DNA of 64,000 nt, taken from assembly GCF_000564855.1 (NCBI RefSeq), contig NZ_AYXG01000039.1, positions 1 through 64,000 of the forward strand, read 5' to 3'. Below, one piece after another: positions 50,064-58,498 of this stretch. Both the position numbers and the translations under genes were made by a program. The notes under the pieces are model-generated. The model ran no database searches. It was not told where the DNA came from and saw nothing but the letters and a program-made list of their open reading frames with translations. This stretch comes from Actinokineospora spheciospongiae. Lineage in GTDB: Bacteria > Actinomycetota > Actinomycetes > Mycobacteriales > Pseudonocardiaceae. Each line of letters begins with the position of its first letter. Within the stretch, counting starts at the first letter, position 1.

Positions 50064-50774
50064 ATGAGAGCCGACGCCCCCCGACCGGGAGCGCAACCCG
50101 CCCCCAAGAGCCCGGTGTCGCTGACCGACCTGCGGCACGCGAGCACGATCCTCGACTGGCTGCGCGACTACATCTCCATGCCGCACCCCCGGCTGGGCCG
50201 CAGCGGACCGGTGTGCCCGTTCGTCCCGCAGTCGCTGCGCACCGACCAGGTGCGGATCGTGCTGCACGACGAGATCGACGGCTCCGACACCGACGCGATC
50301 GCCGCGCTGCTGCGCGACTACCTGGCCGAGTTCATCGCCACCACGCCCGCCTCCGCGGCGGCGCGGCGGCAGCGCAGCCTGGTGATCGTGCTCCCCTCGA
50401 TCGACGACGAGCACTACCCCCTGCTCGACCAGGTGCACCGCGACGTGAAGACCGACATGGTCCTGGGCGGGGCGATGCTCGGGCAGTTCTACGAGGGCTG
50501 CCCGGAGACCGCCGTGCGCAACCCCGGGTTCGAGGTGTCCACCGGGCCGGTGCCCTGCTTCGTCATCCGGCACATGGCCCCGCACGACGTGCTGTTCCTG
50601 CACGAGCGGGCCGACTGGTTCGCCGAGTACCACCGCCGCTTCGCCGCCGAGTACGCGGCGGGCAAGGTCAACGACCCCCTGATGGTCCGGCTGTTCGAAG
50701 AGGCCTCCGCTGACATCGACACCGCCGACCTCGCCGGGGAAGACAACACCGAAGAAGAACTGGAGAAGCGATGA
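50064..50774 (+). CDS. Uncharacterised protein, DUF6875-like
   Basis: 236 aa, soluble, no signal peptide. Landmarks: 'WLRDYISMPHPRLGRSGPVCPFVPQSL', 'RSLVIVLPSIDDEHYPLLDQVHRDVKTDMV', 'GGAMLGQFYEGCPETAVRNPGFEV' and 'CFVIRHMAPHDVLFLHERADWFAEYHRRF'. I associate this pattern with DUF6875 from memory and cannot verify it. Conserved Cys, His and Asp residues could form an active site. It sits between the P450 (24-bp gap, with its own ribosome binding site AAGGA) and the propeller lipoprotein (4-bp ATGA overlap), so it belongs to the biosynthetic operon. Its role is unknown; with no thioesterase present, a part in release or cyclisation is possible but unproven. Confidence 0.8.
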   Translation: MRADAPRPGAQPAPKSPVSLTDLRHASTILDWLRDYISMPHPRLGRSGPVCPFVPQSLRTDQVRIVLHDEIDGSDTDAIAALLRDYLAEFIATTPASAAARRQRSLVIVLPSIDDEHYPLLDQVHRDVKTDMVLGGAMLGQFYEGCPETAVRNPGFEVSTGPVPCFVIRHMAPHDVLFLHERADWFAEYHRRFAAEYAAGKVNDPLMVRLFEEASADIDTADLAGEDNTEEELEKR

Positions 50775-51925
50775 ACACCACCGTGCGCCGCAAGCTGCGC
50801 TTGGCCGCCGTCGCGTGCGCCGCGGGCCTGACCGCCGTCGGCTGCGCCCTGCCCGAGGAGGTGGACTTCGCCGCGGCGTCCACCCTCGACATCGGCGGCG
50901 GCCCGGCCTCCACGGCCACCGCCGACATCAACGACGACGGGATCACCGACGTGATCACCGGCGACTTCCTCAGCACGACCGTGTCGGTGCTGCTGGGCGA
51001 CGGCAAGGGCGGCTTCGCCGAGCCGATCAACTCCGAGGTGGGCATCAACCCGGCCGACGTGGGCGTGGGCGACTTCGACGGCGACGGCAACCTCGACGCC
51101 ACGGTCCCCAACTACGGCAAGGGCATGGTCACCGTGGTCTTCGGCGACGGGTCGGGCAAGTTCGCCAACCCGACGCAGTTCCCGACCGGTGAGGACCCCA
51201 ACCGCATCCTGGCCGTCGACCTCGACGACGACGGGTCGCTGGACCTGGTCACCAGCAACTACAAGGGCGGTGACATCTCGGTGCTGATGGGCGACGGCAA
51301 GGGCGCCTTCGCCGAGCCGGTCAACACCCCCACCCCGGCGGCCCCGATCCGGCTGCTGGCCGCCGACCTCGACGAGGACGGCGTGCTGGACCTGATCATC
51401 GGGCACTTCGGTTCGCACGACGTGTCGATCCTCTACGGGACCGGCAAGGGCGCCTTCCGCGCCCCCGAGGTGATCACCACCGCCGACGACCCGGCGGGCC
51501 TGGCGGTGGCCGACCTCGACGACGACGGGCACGTGGACCTGGCGGTCGCCAACTACGGCTCCAACGACGTGTCGGTGTTCCTCGGCGAGGGCGAGGGCGA
51601 GTTCGCCGACCCCCGCCGCTACCCGGTCAACGGCGGCGCCCCGGCGGGCCTGCTGGCGGTGGACCTCAACGGCGACGGGTACCTGGACCTGGCGACGAAC
51701 AACTCCACCACCGACGACGTGAGCGTGCTGCGCGGCGACGGCGCGGGCCGGTTCAGCGAGGGCGCGCTCGCCGACGTGGGCGACGACCCGCGCGGGGGCA
51801 TCGCCGCCCTGGACGTCGACGGCGACGGCGCCACCGACCTGGTCACGGTGAACCACAACTCCAGCGACATGTCGGTGCTGCTCAACAACGGCGGCGGCGG
51901 CAAGACCAAGCGCGCGGGCAAGTGA
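50771..51925 (+). CDS. Seven-bladed FG-GAP/VCBS beta-propeller lipoprotein
   Basis: 384 aa. Signal peptide with lipobox AVGC (lipidated Cys25). Then seven repeats of about 45 residues, each with a calcium-type D-x-D/N-x-D-G loop ('DINDDG', 'DFDGDG', 'DLDDDG', 'DLDEDG', 'DLDDDG', 'DLNGDG', 'DVDGDG') followed by '[15 protein letters not shown]'-like strands. Seven blades is the integrin-alpha-like closed propeller. The ATG overlaps the stop of the upstream gene (ATGA). Such an extracellular lipoprotein is an odd member of an NRPS operon; binding of the exported lipopeptide, perhaps through calcium, is a reasonable guess. Confidence 0.9.
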   Translation: MNTTVRRKLRLAAVACAAGLTAVGCALPEEVDFAAASTLDIGGGPASTATADINDDGITDVITGDFLSTTVSVLLGDGKGGFAEPINSEVGINPADVGVGDFDGDGNLDATVPNYGKGMVTVVFGDGSGKFANPTQFPTGEDPNRILAVDLDDDGSLDLVTSNYKGGDISVLMGDGKGAFAEPVNTPTPAAPIRLLAADLDEDGVLDLIIGHFGSHDVSILYGTGKGAFRAPEVITTADDPAGLAVADLDDDGHVDLAVANYGSNDVSVFLGEGEGEFADPRRYPVNGGAPAGLLAVDLNGDGYLDLATNNSTTDDVSVLRGDGAGRFSEGALADVGDDPRGGIAALDVDGDGATDLVTVNHNSSDMSVLLNNGGGGKTKRAGK

Positions 51926-51950
51926 GCCGCGCACCGGGAGGGGAACGGCC

Positions 51951-52178
51951 GTGAGCACGCGAGAACACACCGCCGGGCCGCGCGTGCAGGTGGTGGTCAA
52001 CCACGAGGAGCAGTACTCGATCTGGCCCGCCGACCGGGAACCGCCCGCGGGCTGGACCCCGGTGGGCGTGGCCGGTCCCGAGGAGGAGTGCCTGGACTGG
52101 ATCGAGGCGCACTGGACCGACCTGCGCCCGCTCAGCCTGCGACGGGCGATGGGGGCCGAACGGGTGGCAGCGCCGTGA
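51951..52178 (+). CDS. MbtH-like protein
   Basis: 75 aa. The MbtH signature is plain: '[52 protein letters not shown]'. Proteins of this type bind NRPS adenylation domains and are often needed for their solubility or activity. GTG start 51951 with a GGGAGGGG ribosome binding site. It follows the propeller gene by 25 bp, and presumably serves A1-A4. Confidence 0.93.
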   Translation: MSTREHTAGPRVQVVVNHEEQYSIWPADREPPAGWTPVGVAGPEEECLDWIEAHWTDLRPLSLRRAMGAERVAAP

Positions 52179-52261
52179 TCGGACCCCAGGGGTGCACCCA
52201 CCGGAACCGGGCCGGTACTTTCGGTGAGCCGGTCGAACCAGACGCGCGGGAGAACTAGGAC

Positions 52262-53590
52262 ATGCCAACAGCCGACACCGAGGCGGGGACGCCGAGCGCC
52301 ACCCGCCTGCTGCGGACCAACAGGCCGCTGCGCGCGTTGTTCACCGCGCGGGTGGTGTCCTACGGCGGTGACTCGCTCAGCCTCGTCGCCCTGATGCTGC
52401 ACGTGGCCAACACGACCGGCCAGGGCCTGGCGGTGGCGCTGCTGCTGCTGGTGGGCGACTTCGTGCCGTCGCTGATCAGCCCGCTCACCGGGGCGATCAG
52501 CGACCGGTTCGACCTGCGCCGCGTGATGATCATGTGCGAGATCGCCCAGGGCGTGCTGGTGCTGATGATCGCGTTGGCCCTGCCGCCGCTGCCGCTGCTG
52601 CTGACCCTGGTCGGCCTGCGGGCGATCGCCTCGCAGATCTTCCAGCCCGCCTCCCGCGCGGCCATCCCGTCCATGGTGGGCGAGCGCGACCTGGAGACGG
52701 CCAACTCGGCGGTGGGCTTCGGCTCGAACTGCGCCGAGGCGTTCGGACCGCTGCTGGCCGCGGCGATGCTGCCGTTCCTGGGCATCCGCGGCGTGCTGCT
52801 GGTCGACGCGGCGTCGTTCCTGCTCTCGGCGGTGGTGCTGCTGGCCACCAAGCCGATGCCGCCGGTGCCGGACCCCGACGCCGACCAGGGCACGCTGCTG
52901 ACCCAGGCCAAGGTGGGGTTGGGCTACATCCTGCGGACCCCGGCGATCCGGATCATCTCGCTGGGCTTCTGCGCGGTGGTGGCGTTCAACGGCGTCGACG
53001 ACGTGGCGCTGGTGCTGCTGGCCAAGGAGGACCTGATGTCCGGGGACTCCTCGGTGGGCCTGCTGCTGGGCGCGGTCGGCATCGGCCTGCTGGTCGGGTA
53101 CGCGCTGCTGACCCGCTACAGCTCGTCCATGGCGATGCCGACCCTGCTGGTCGCCGGTTTCCTGGTGAGCAGCGCGGGCAACTTCCTGACCGGCCTGGCC
53201 TGGTCGGTGGCCGCGGCGTTCACCGTGCAGGCGGTGCGCGGCCTGGGCATCGCGGGCATGGACGTGGCGTCCTCGACGATGTTGCAGCGGATGGTGCCGC
53301 CGAACCTGCTCGGCCGGGTCTTCGGCAACCTCTACGGCGCCATCGGGGTGGCGGCGGCGATCTCCTACGTCGGCGGCGGTCTGCTGCTCGACGCCACGGA
53401 CGCCCCGACCACGCTGATGATCGCGGGCGGCGGCGGCGTGGTGTTCACCCTGCTGGTGGCGGTCACGCTGCCCAGGGCGCTCAAGCGCCACACGGCCCCG
53501 GAGACGCCAGAGGACCCCGCGCCGGACGAGGTCGCGCACGACGCGATGTCCGCCGACGAGACCCTGGCGGACAAGCAGGCCAGGGGCTGA
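52262..53590 (+). CDS. MFS exporter, EntS-like
   Basis: 442 aa, about 12 membrane helices, with a basic cytoplasmic loop 'GAISDRFDLRRVMIMCEIAQGV' (MFS motif A variant, DRFDLRR). Resembles the EntS/MFS_3 group that exports siderophores and peptide antibiotics. Last gene of the main operon (83 bp after MbtH, AGGA before the ATG). Probable exporter or self-protection gene for the lipopeptide. Converges with the kinase gene with a 7-bp gap. Confidence 0.88.
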   Translation: MPTADTEAGTPSATRLLRTNRPLRALFTARVVSYGGDSLSLVALMLHVANTTGQGLAVALLLLVGDFVPSLISPLTGAISDRFDLRRVMIMCEIAQGVLVLMIALALPPLPLLLTLVGLRAIASQIFQPASRAAIPSMVGERDLETANSAVGFGSNCAEAFGPLLAAAMLPFLGIRGVLLVDAASFLLSAVVLLATKPMPPVPDPDADQGTLLTQAKVGLGYILRTPAIRIISLGFCAVVAFNGVDDVALVLLAKEDLMSGDSSVGLLLGAVGIGLLVGYALLTRYSSSMAMPTLLVAGFLVSSAGNFLTGLAWSVAAAFTVQAVRGLGIAGMDVASSTMLQRMVPPNLLGRVFGNLYGAIGVAAAISYVGGGLLLDATDAPTTLMIAGGGGVVFTLLVAVTLPRALKRHTAPETPEDPAPDEVAHDAMSADETLADKQARG

Positions 53591-53597
53591 TCGTCGG

Positions 53598-54410
53598 CTA
53601 CCGCGGTGCGTCGGCCCACCGGCGCACCGCGGTGGCCAGTTCGCCGCAGGTGGCGAAGCGGTCCTCCGGGCGCGGGGCCATGGCCCGCCGGATGACCGCC
53701 GACAGGGCCGCGCCGTCCCCGGGCAGCGCGGCGTGCACCCGTTCGCGCAACCCGGGCTCCTCCTCCAGCCGCCACGGCTCCACCCCGGTGGCGCAGGCCA
53801 GCACCAGCGCGCCGAGGGAGTACACGTCGGCGCGGTGGTCGGCGGGCAGCCCCGCGAGCTGCTCGGGGGCACCGTAGCCGGGTGACCCGGCGGAGCGCTC
53901 CGGGCGGGCCTGCGCGGCGGTGCCCGGGGTGCGCGCCGGGGTGGCGATGCCGAAGTCGCTCAGGAAGCAGTGCCCGCCCGCCCGGGTGGCCACCAGGACG
54001 TTGCGCGGCTTGACGTCGCGGTGCACCAGCCCCCAGGCGTGCACGTGGTCGAGGGCCGAGGCGACCTGGCCCACCACCTCCGCCGTCCGCGCCGGGGTGC
54101 ACGGCCCCTCCTCGTCGAGCAGGCTCTGCAGGTCCGAGCCGTGCACGTAGGCCAGGACGACGTAGAGCGACCCGCCCGCCTCCCCGGCCGAGAGCACCCG
54201 GGTGATGTGCGGGTGGTCCAGCCCGGCCGCCATCCGCGCCTCACCGAGGAAGCGGGCGCGCAGCCTGTCCTCGTGCGCGACGGCCGGGCGCAGCAGCTTG
54301 ATCGCGACCCGGCGGGCGAGCAGCAGGTCCTCGGCCAGGTACACCACGCTGATGCCGGAGCCGCCGATCTCGCCGTGCACGCGGTACCCGGGAACGTGGG
54401 GCGTGTCCAC
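53598..54410 (-). CDS. Soluble Ser/Thr protein kinase
   Basis: About 270 aa, kinase domain only. Gly loop GEIGGSGISVVY, Lys38 (VAIKLL), catalytic Asp132 in HRDVKPRN, DFG and 'GSPGYGAPEQL' (activation-loop end). All catalytic residues are intact. There is no transmembrane or sensor region, unlike most actinobacterial PknA/B-type kinases (~500-650 aa), so it acts in the cytoplasm or through partners. Divergent from the operon beginning at 54589, whose third gene encodes an FHA-domain protein. This is the usual kinase-FHA pairing, though that FHA domain is degenerate. GTG 54410 chosen; 54428 is also possible. Confidence 0.92.
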   Translation of the reverse strand: MDTPHVPGYRVHGEIGGSGISVVYLAEDLLLARRVAIKLLRPAVAHEDRLRARFLGEARMAAGLDHPHITRVLSAGEAGGSLYVVLAYVHGSDLQSLLDEEGPCTPARTAEVVGQVASALDHVHAWGLVHRDVKPRNVLVATRAGGHCFLSDFGIATPARTPGTAAQARPERSAGSPGYGAPEQLAGLPADHRADVYSLGALVLACATGVEPWRLEEEPGLRERVHAALPGDGAALSAVIRRAMAPRPEDRFATCGELATAVRRWADAPR

Positions 54411-54588
54411 CGCGCCTCCCTCCCGCACGACTGACAGAACACCCTACCCTACATCGGAAACCCGGCCCCTGTACCGAATCCGGGGCCCGTGGTTAGCTCG
54501 ATTCCGAGCGGGACAGTCACAACCACCCGGTCGACGCAGGACCCGAGAAGGGCGCGGCGGCCGACCACTTCGCCGAAGGTGTGAGACC

Positions 54589-56169
54589 GTGTCCACAACA
54601 GACGAAACCCGGGTGTCCGCGCCCCCGGCGCGACCGGTTTGGGACGACCGGACCCCCGACCTGCCAGACCAGCTCCAGCGCACTCCGGTGTGGACCGACG
54701 AACTCGTCGCGGCCTCGGGCATCCCCGTGGTGGACGTGCCGTTCGTGACCGTCGGCGGCGGCATGGGCTCGTTCACCATGGTCGACGTGCTGCGCATCGC
54801 CGGGGTGCCGACCAACCAGGTGAAGGTGCTCACGAACCTGCGCCACCCCTGGGAGAACTACGCCTACCTCACCGGCGTCTCCCAGCTCCCGCCGCACTAC
54901 CGCATCCGCTCGGACGCGTCCTCGATGCCGGACAACCTCTGGGGCTTCCCGAGCTACGCCGCGCGGCGGGCCTTCCACTCGCGCAGCGTCAGCGGCTTCA
55001 TCGCTCCACTGTGGAACGTGCTGACCGAGAACGTGCTGACCGACTACTGGACGCCGCTGGCCGGTGAGGTCTTCGAGGGGATGCGCCGCGAGGCCGACCG
55101 GATCGGCTACTGGGACTGCGTGGCGCACGGGCAGGCCAGGATGGTCCGCAAGCGCGCGGCGGGCGGCTACTTCACCGTGTTCACCACCCAGGGCGCGCGC
55201 AAGCAGCGGATCATCTACCGCAGCGCGTACGTGCACCTGGCGGTCGGCTGGCCGAGCATCCGGTTCCTGCCGGACATGCAGCAGTTCCGCTCCCAGCACG
55301 GCAACGGGTACCGCTTCGTCAACGCCTACGAGCCGCACGAGCAGGTCTACGACGACCTGGTGGCCCGCCCGGGCACGGTGGTGCTGCGCGGCGGCGGCAT
55401 CGCGGCCTCGGCGATCATCCACCGGCTGCTCAACGACCGCGAGAAGCTGGGCGCGCAGACCAGGATCGTGCACGTGCTGCGCACCTACGTGGAGGGCCCG
55501 CACGGCCCGTCGCGGTTCATGCGCCGCCGCGGCAAGAACGGCTGGGCGCACCAGGGCTTCAACTGGCCGAAGGCCTCCTGGGGCGGTCAGCTCAAGATGC
55601 GCATGGAGCGGCTGGAGGGCGAGGAGCGCAAGCGGCTCTGGGAGACCCTGGAGGGCACCACCACCCCCTACCGCAAGGGCTGGCAGAAGCAGCTCGCCGC
55701 CGCCCGCCGCGACGGCGTCTACACCACCGTCGCCGGGGTCATCGACCGGGTCGACCGGGTCGGGGACGGGCGGCTCGGCGTGGTCTACCGCGACACCAAG
55801 GGCGGCGGCCTGCGCTCGCTCGACGCCGACTTCCTGGTCGACGCGACCGGGCTGATCGGCGACCTGCGCTCGCACCGGCTGCTCAACGACCTGGTGGAGG
55901 TCACCGGGGTGGACCGCAACGTGCTGGGCAGGCTCGACGTGAGCCCGGGCTTCGAGGTGCGCTCGGCGCGCAGCGGCTCGGGCCGGATGTTCGCCGCGGG
56001 CGCGATCACCGAGGGCGCCTACTACGCCCCGGCCGACTCGCTGCTCGGCGTGCAGTACGCCTCGCTGCGCACCGCCGACCAGCTCGCGGAAATGGGCTTC
56101 GGCAAGCGCATCGGCTCCGGCCGCTCGATCGCGCAGTGGTGGCGCTTCATGCGGGGGGTGACCCCGTGA
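54589..56169 (+). CDS. FAD/NAD(P)-binding oxidoreductase of unrecognised family
   Basis: 526 aa. Two nucleotide-binding Rossmann motifs: VGGGMGSF at residues ~55-62, and 'TVVLRGGGIAASAIIHRLL' near 265-283. The C-terminal 'DADFLVDATGLIGDLRSH' and 'GRMFAAGAITEGAYYAPADSLLGVQYASLRTADQLAEMGFG' are FAD-type endings. I do not recognise the family; it is not a P450 reductase, thioredoxin reductase or halogenase. No membrane segments, but its stop overlaps the start of a 4-TM protein (GTGA), so it may dock at the membrane. GAAGG ribosome binding site before GTG 54589. Confidence 0.85.
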   Translation: MSTTDETRVSAPPARPVWDDRTPDLPDQLQRTPVWTDELVAASGIPVVDVPFVTVGGGMGSFTMVDVLRIAGVPTNQVKVLTNLRHPWENYAYLTGVSQLPPHYRIRSDASSMPDNLWGFPSYAARRAFHSRSVSGFIAPLWNVLTENVLTDYWTPLAGEVFEGMRREADRIGYWDCVAHGQARMVRKRAAGGYFTVFTTQGARKQRIIYRSAYVHLAVGWPSIRFLPDMQQFRSQHGNGYRFVNAYEPHEQVYDDLVARPGTVVLRGGGIAASAIIHRLLNDREKLGAQTRIVHVLRTYVEGPHGPSRFMRRRGKNGWAHQGFNWPKASWGGQLKMRMERLEGEERKRLWETLEGTTTPYRKGWQKQLAAARRDGVYTTVAGVIDRVDRVGDGRLGVVYRDTKGGGLRSLDADFLVDATGLIGDLRSHRLLNDLVEVTGVDRNVLGRLDVSPGFEVRSARSGSGRMFAAGAITEGAYYAPADSLLGVQYASLRTADQLAEMGFGKRIGSGRSIAQWWRFMRGVTP

Positions 56170-56597
56170 CCCCGACGCTGCTGGGCCGCTGGCAGTCGCG
56201 GCTGTTCGTCCTGGCCACCGCCGGTCTGCTGTGGACACTGCTGCTCACCCCGCTGCTGCCGGTCGGGTTCGCGACCACGCGGGAGACCTACGCGGGCACC
56301 TTCGCCGCCATCGGGGTGACGGCGGCGGTGGGCCTGGTGCTGTGGGAACCGCTCTACCAGTTCCTGCAGCAGTTCCGCTGGGAGAAGGACTGGCCCGCGA
56401 TGTTCACCCTGCTGGAGGGCATCCCGGAGGGTGTGGTCGTCTTCTTCCTGCTGCGCGACGTCCTCGGTTTCGACGTGCGCGCCACCCCGTTCCTCATCCA
56501 CTTCGGCACGACCTGGCTCGTGGTGTTCCTCTGCCTGCACGGGCCGTTGCGCGTGGTGTCGGTCCGCTGGCGATTCCGTGCTGGGAGACTGCTGTGA
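56166..56597 (+). CDS. Four-helix integral membrane protein
   Basis: 143 aa with four hydrophobic helices ('LFVLATAGLLWTLLLTPLLPVGF', 'GTFAAIGVTAAVGLVLWEPLY', 'MFTLLEGIPEGVVVFFLLRDVL', 'LIHFGTTWLVVFLCLHGPL'). The helix 1-3 pattern 'LPVGFATTRETYAGTF...EKDWPAMFTLLEGIPEG' is repeated in the membrane part of the next gene ('LPVGFAPLEDVYLSTF...AKDWPVAFLLAQAVPEA'), so the two are paralogous modules. Coupled to both neighbours by 4-bp GTGA overlaps. Function unknown. Confidence 0.85.
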   Translation: MTPTLLGRWQSRLFVLATAGLLWTLLLTPLLPVGFATTRETYAGTFAAIGVTAAVGLVLWEPLYQFLQQFRWEKDWPAMFTLLEGIPEGVVVFFLLRDVLGFDVRATPFLIHFGTTWLVVFLCLHGPLRVVSVRWRFRAGRLL

Positions 56598-58456
56598 AAC
56601 TCGACGACTTCAAGGTGGCCGTGCGGCCGGGCCCGGGGCTGGTGGGCCGGTTCCCCACCTCGGTCCTGCTGCTGGCCGGGGACGACCGGCCCGACGCGGG
56701 CGCCAACGCCCACGACAAGCTGATCGGCCTGTTCAGCGACGGCGCCGAGCTGGGCCCCCGGCTGGAGGCGATGTTCGCCGCCCCGGGCCCGACCGAGTCC
56801 GCCTCGGTGTTCGCCGCCGTGGTGGAGACCGGGGAGCGGGTGCACGTCTACCTGCACGGCCCGCTGGAGGTCTCCGCCGACAGCCCGACCGCGGAGCTGC
56901 GGGTGTGGGGTCAGCCGGGCGGCGGCCTGCGCCGCTACGACGCCCCGGACGGCATCGGCTCGCTGTCGATCCGCGGGGTGGGCGAGCAGATCAGCACCGA
57001 CACGGCCTCGCTGTCGCTGCGCAACGGCCTGGTCTCCGGCGGCGGCCTGGTGCTGCACCGCGACGGCGCCGAGCCCCCCGCCCGGCCCACCGAGATGGCC
57101 CCGATGGCTGCCGAGCACGACGCCCAGGCGAGCGGCAACGGCGGCACCGGCACCATGACCGCCGCACCGCCCGCTCCCCCGGCGTCGCAACCCATGTCGC
57201 AACCGATGTCGCAGTCGGGGTCGCAGCCCGCTCCCCAGCCCGTGTCGCACCGGATGTCGCAGCCCATGACCCGGCCGACGCCGGTGCAGTCCCCGCCCAC
57301 CGGGCAGGTCCACACCGCCGCACCGTCGTTCACCGGCGGACCGCCGGTGTTCCCGACCTCCGGCGCCCGGCCGCAGCCCACGCGGTCCGGCGGCACCCCC
57401 GACTGGCTCGACCAGGGCAACCGGTCCGACACCGAGGCCGCCACCGGCGCACCCACCCCCTCCTACGGTTCGCGGATCGGCGCCCGGCTGATCAGCACCG
57501 CGATCGTCGGCGGCCTGGCCACCCTGCTGCTCGGGTTCGTGCTGCCGGTCGGCTTCGCCCCGCTGGAGGACGTCTACCTGTCCACCTTCATCGGGTTGGG
57601 CCTGCTGTTCGTGCTCGGCGCGGTGGTGTGGGACTTCATCTTCGACACCCTCCAGCGCAGGCGCTCGGCCAAGGACTGGCCGGTGGCGTTCCTGCTGGCC
57701 CAGGCCGTGCCCGAGGCGGCGCTGGCCTACGGCGCGCAGACCCTGCTGCTGCCCGACGGGTACGTGGTCGACGAGGTCGCGCTGGCCATCGACCTGGGCG
57801 TGGTCGCCGTGCTGATCAGCCTGGGCACCCTCCTGCTGGGCAAGGTCCCGCCCACCCGCAAGCTGCTGTACCGCCGCACGCCCGCCACCGCCGGGGGCAG
57901 CTCCACCGACGGCCCAGGCGGGTTCCACTCCCTGCCCGGTTCGCCCACCACCGCCCAGTCCGCCGGGGGTTCCGCCGCGAACACCCCGATGGTCTGGGGC
58001 ATCAACTGCCAGCAGGGGCACTTCAACCGCCCCGACGCCCGCTACTGCGCGGCCTGCGGCACCGCGATGCACGGCCTGACCCACGAGCCCAGGCAGGGCC
58101 CGCGCCCGCCGCTGGGCTACCTGATCGGCGACGACGGCGCCTCGCACGTGCTCGACCGCGACGTGGTGCTGGGCACCGCGCCGCACCACGACGACAAGGT
58201 GCGCACCGGGCAGGCGGTCGCCCTGGCCGTCGCCGACGGCACCGGGCTGCTCGCCGACTCCCACGCCGACATCGCCCTGAGCGAGTGGGACGTGACCGTC
58301 GTCGACCGCGGCCACCCGCAGGGCACGCACGTCCGCGAACCCGACAGCGCCACCTGGGTGCGCCTGGCCCCCGGGCAGCCGTTCACCGTCGCCTCCGGCA
58401 GCCGCATCCGCCTGGGCAGCCGCGACCTGGCCTACCACGCGGCCAACACCCGCTGA
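56594..58456 (+). CDS. FHA-domain membrane protein with zinc ribbon
   Basis: 620 aa. N-terminal ~155 residues: a beta-rich domain seen in other actinobacterial FHA proteins. ~165-290: a disordered Pro/Gln/Ser/Met-rich linker with MSQP repeats. ~295-425: a four-helix membrane module homologous to the 143-aa protein upstream. ~470-490: a zinc-ribbon-like knuckle, Cys472/His476...Cys485/Cys488 (CxxxH...CxxC). ~506-618: an FHA-fold domain. Compared with FHA consensus (GR...SxxH...NG), the Arg reads Thr (VLGTAPH), the Ser reads Ala and the Asn reads Gln (HPQGT), so phosphothreonine binding is doubtful. GTG start overlaps the previous gene. Likely an assembly or signalling scaffold paired with the divergent kinase. 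Confidence 0.85.
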   Translation: MKLDDFKVAVRPGPGLVGRFPTSVLLLAGDDRPDAGANAHDKLIGLFSDGAELGPRLEAMFAAPGPTESASVFAAVVETGERVHVYLHGPLEVSADSPTAELRVWGQPGGGLRRYDAPDGIGSLSIRGVGEQISTDTASLSLRNGLVSGGGLVLHRDGAEPPARPTEMAPMAAEHDAQASGNGGTGTMTAAPPAPPASQPMSQPMSQSGSQPAPQPVSHRMSQPMTRPTPVQSPPTGQVHTAAPSFTGGPPVFPTSGARPQPTRSGGTPDWLDQGNRSDTEAATGAPTPSYGSRIGARLISTAIVGGLATLLLGFVLPVGFAPLEDVYLSTFIGLGLLFVLGAVVWDFIFDTLQRRRSAKDWPVAFLLAQAVPEAALAYGAQTLLLPDGYVVDEVALAIDLGVVAVLISLGTLLLGKVPPTRKLLYRRTPATAGGSSTDGPGGFHSLPGSPTTAQSAGGSAANTPMVWGINCQQGHFNRPDARYCAACGTAMHGLTHEPRQGPRPPLGYLIGDDGASHVLDRDVVLGTAPHHDDKVRTGQAVALAVADGTGLLADSHADIALSEWDVTVVDRGHPQGTHVREPDSATWVRLAPGQPFTVASGSRIRLGSRDLAYHAANTR

Positions 58457-58498
58457 CCACCCCGTTCGGACAGTCCGTAAACCAGATCGAGGAGAGTC

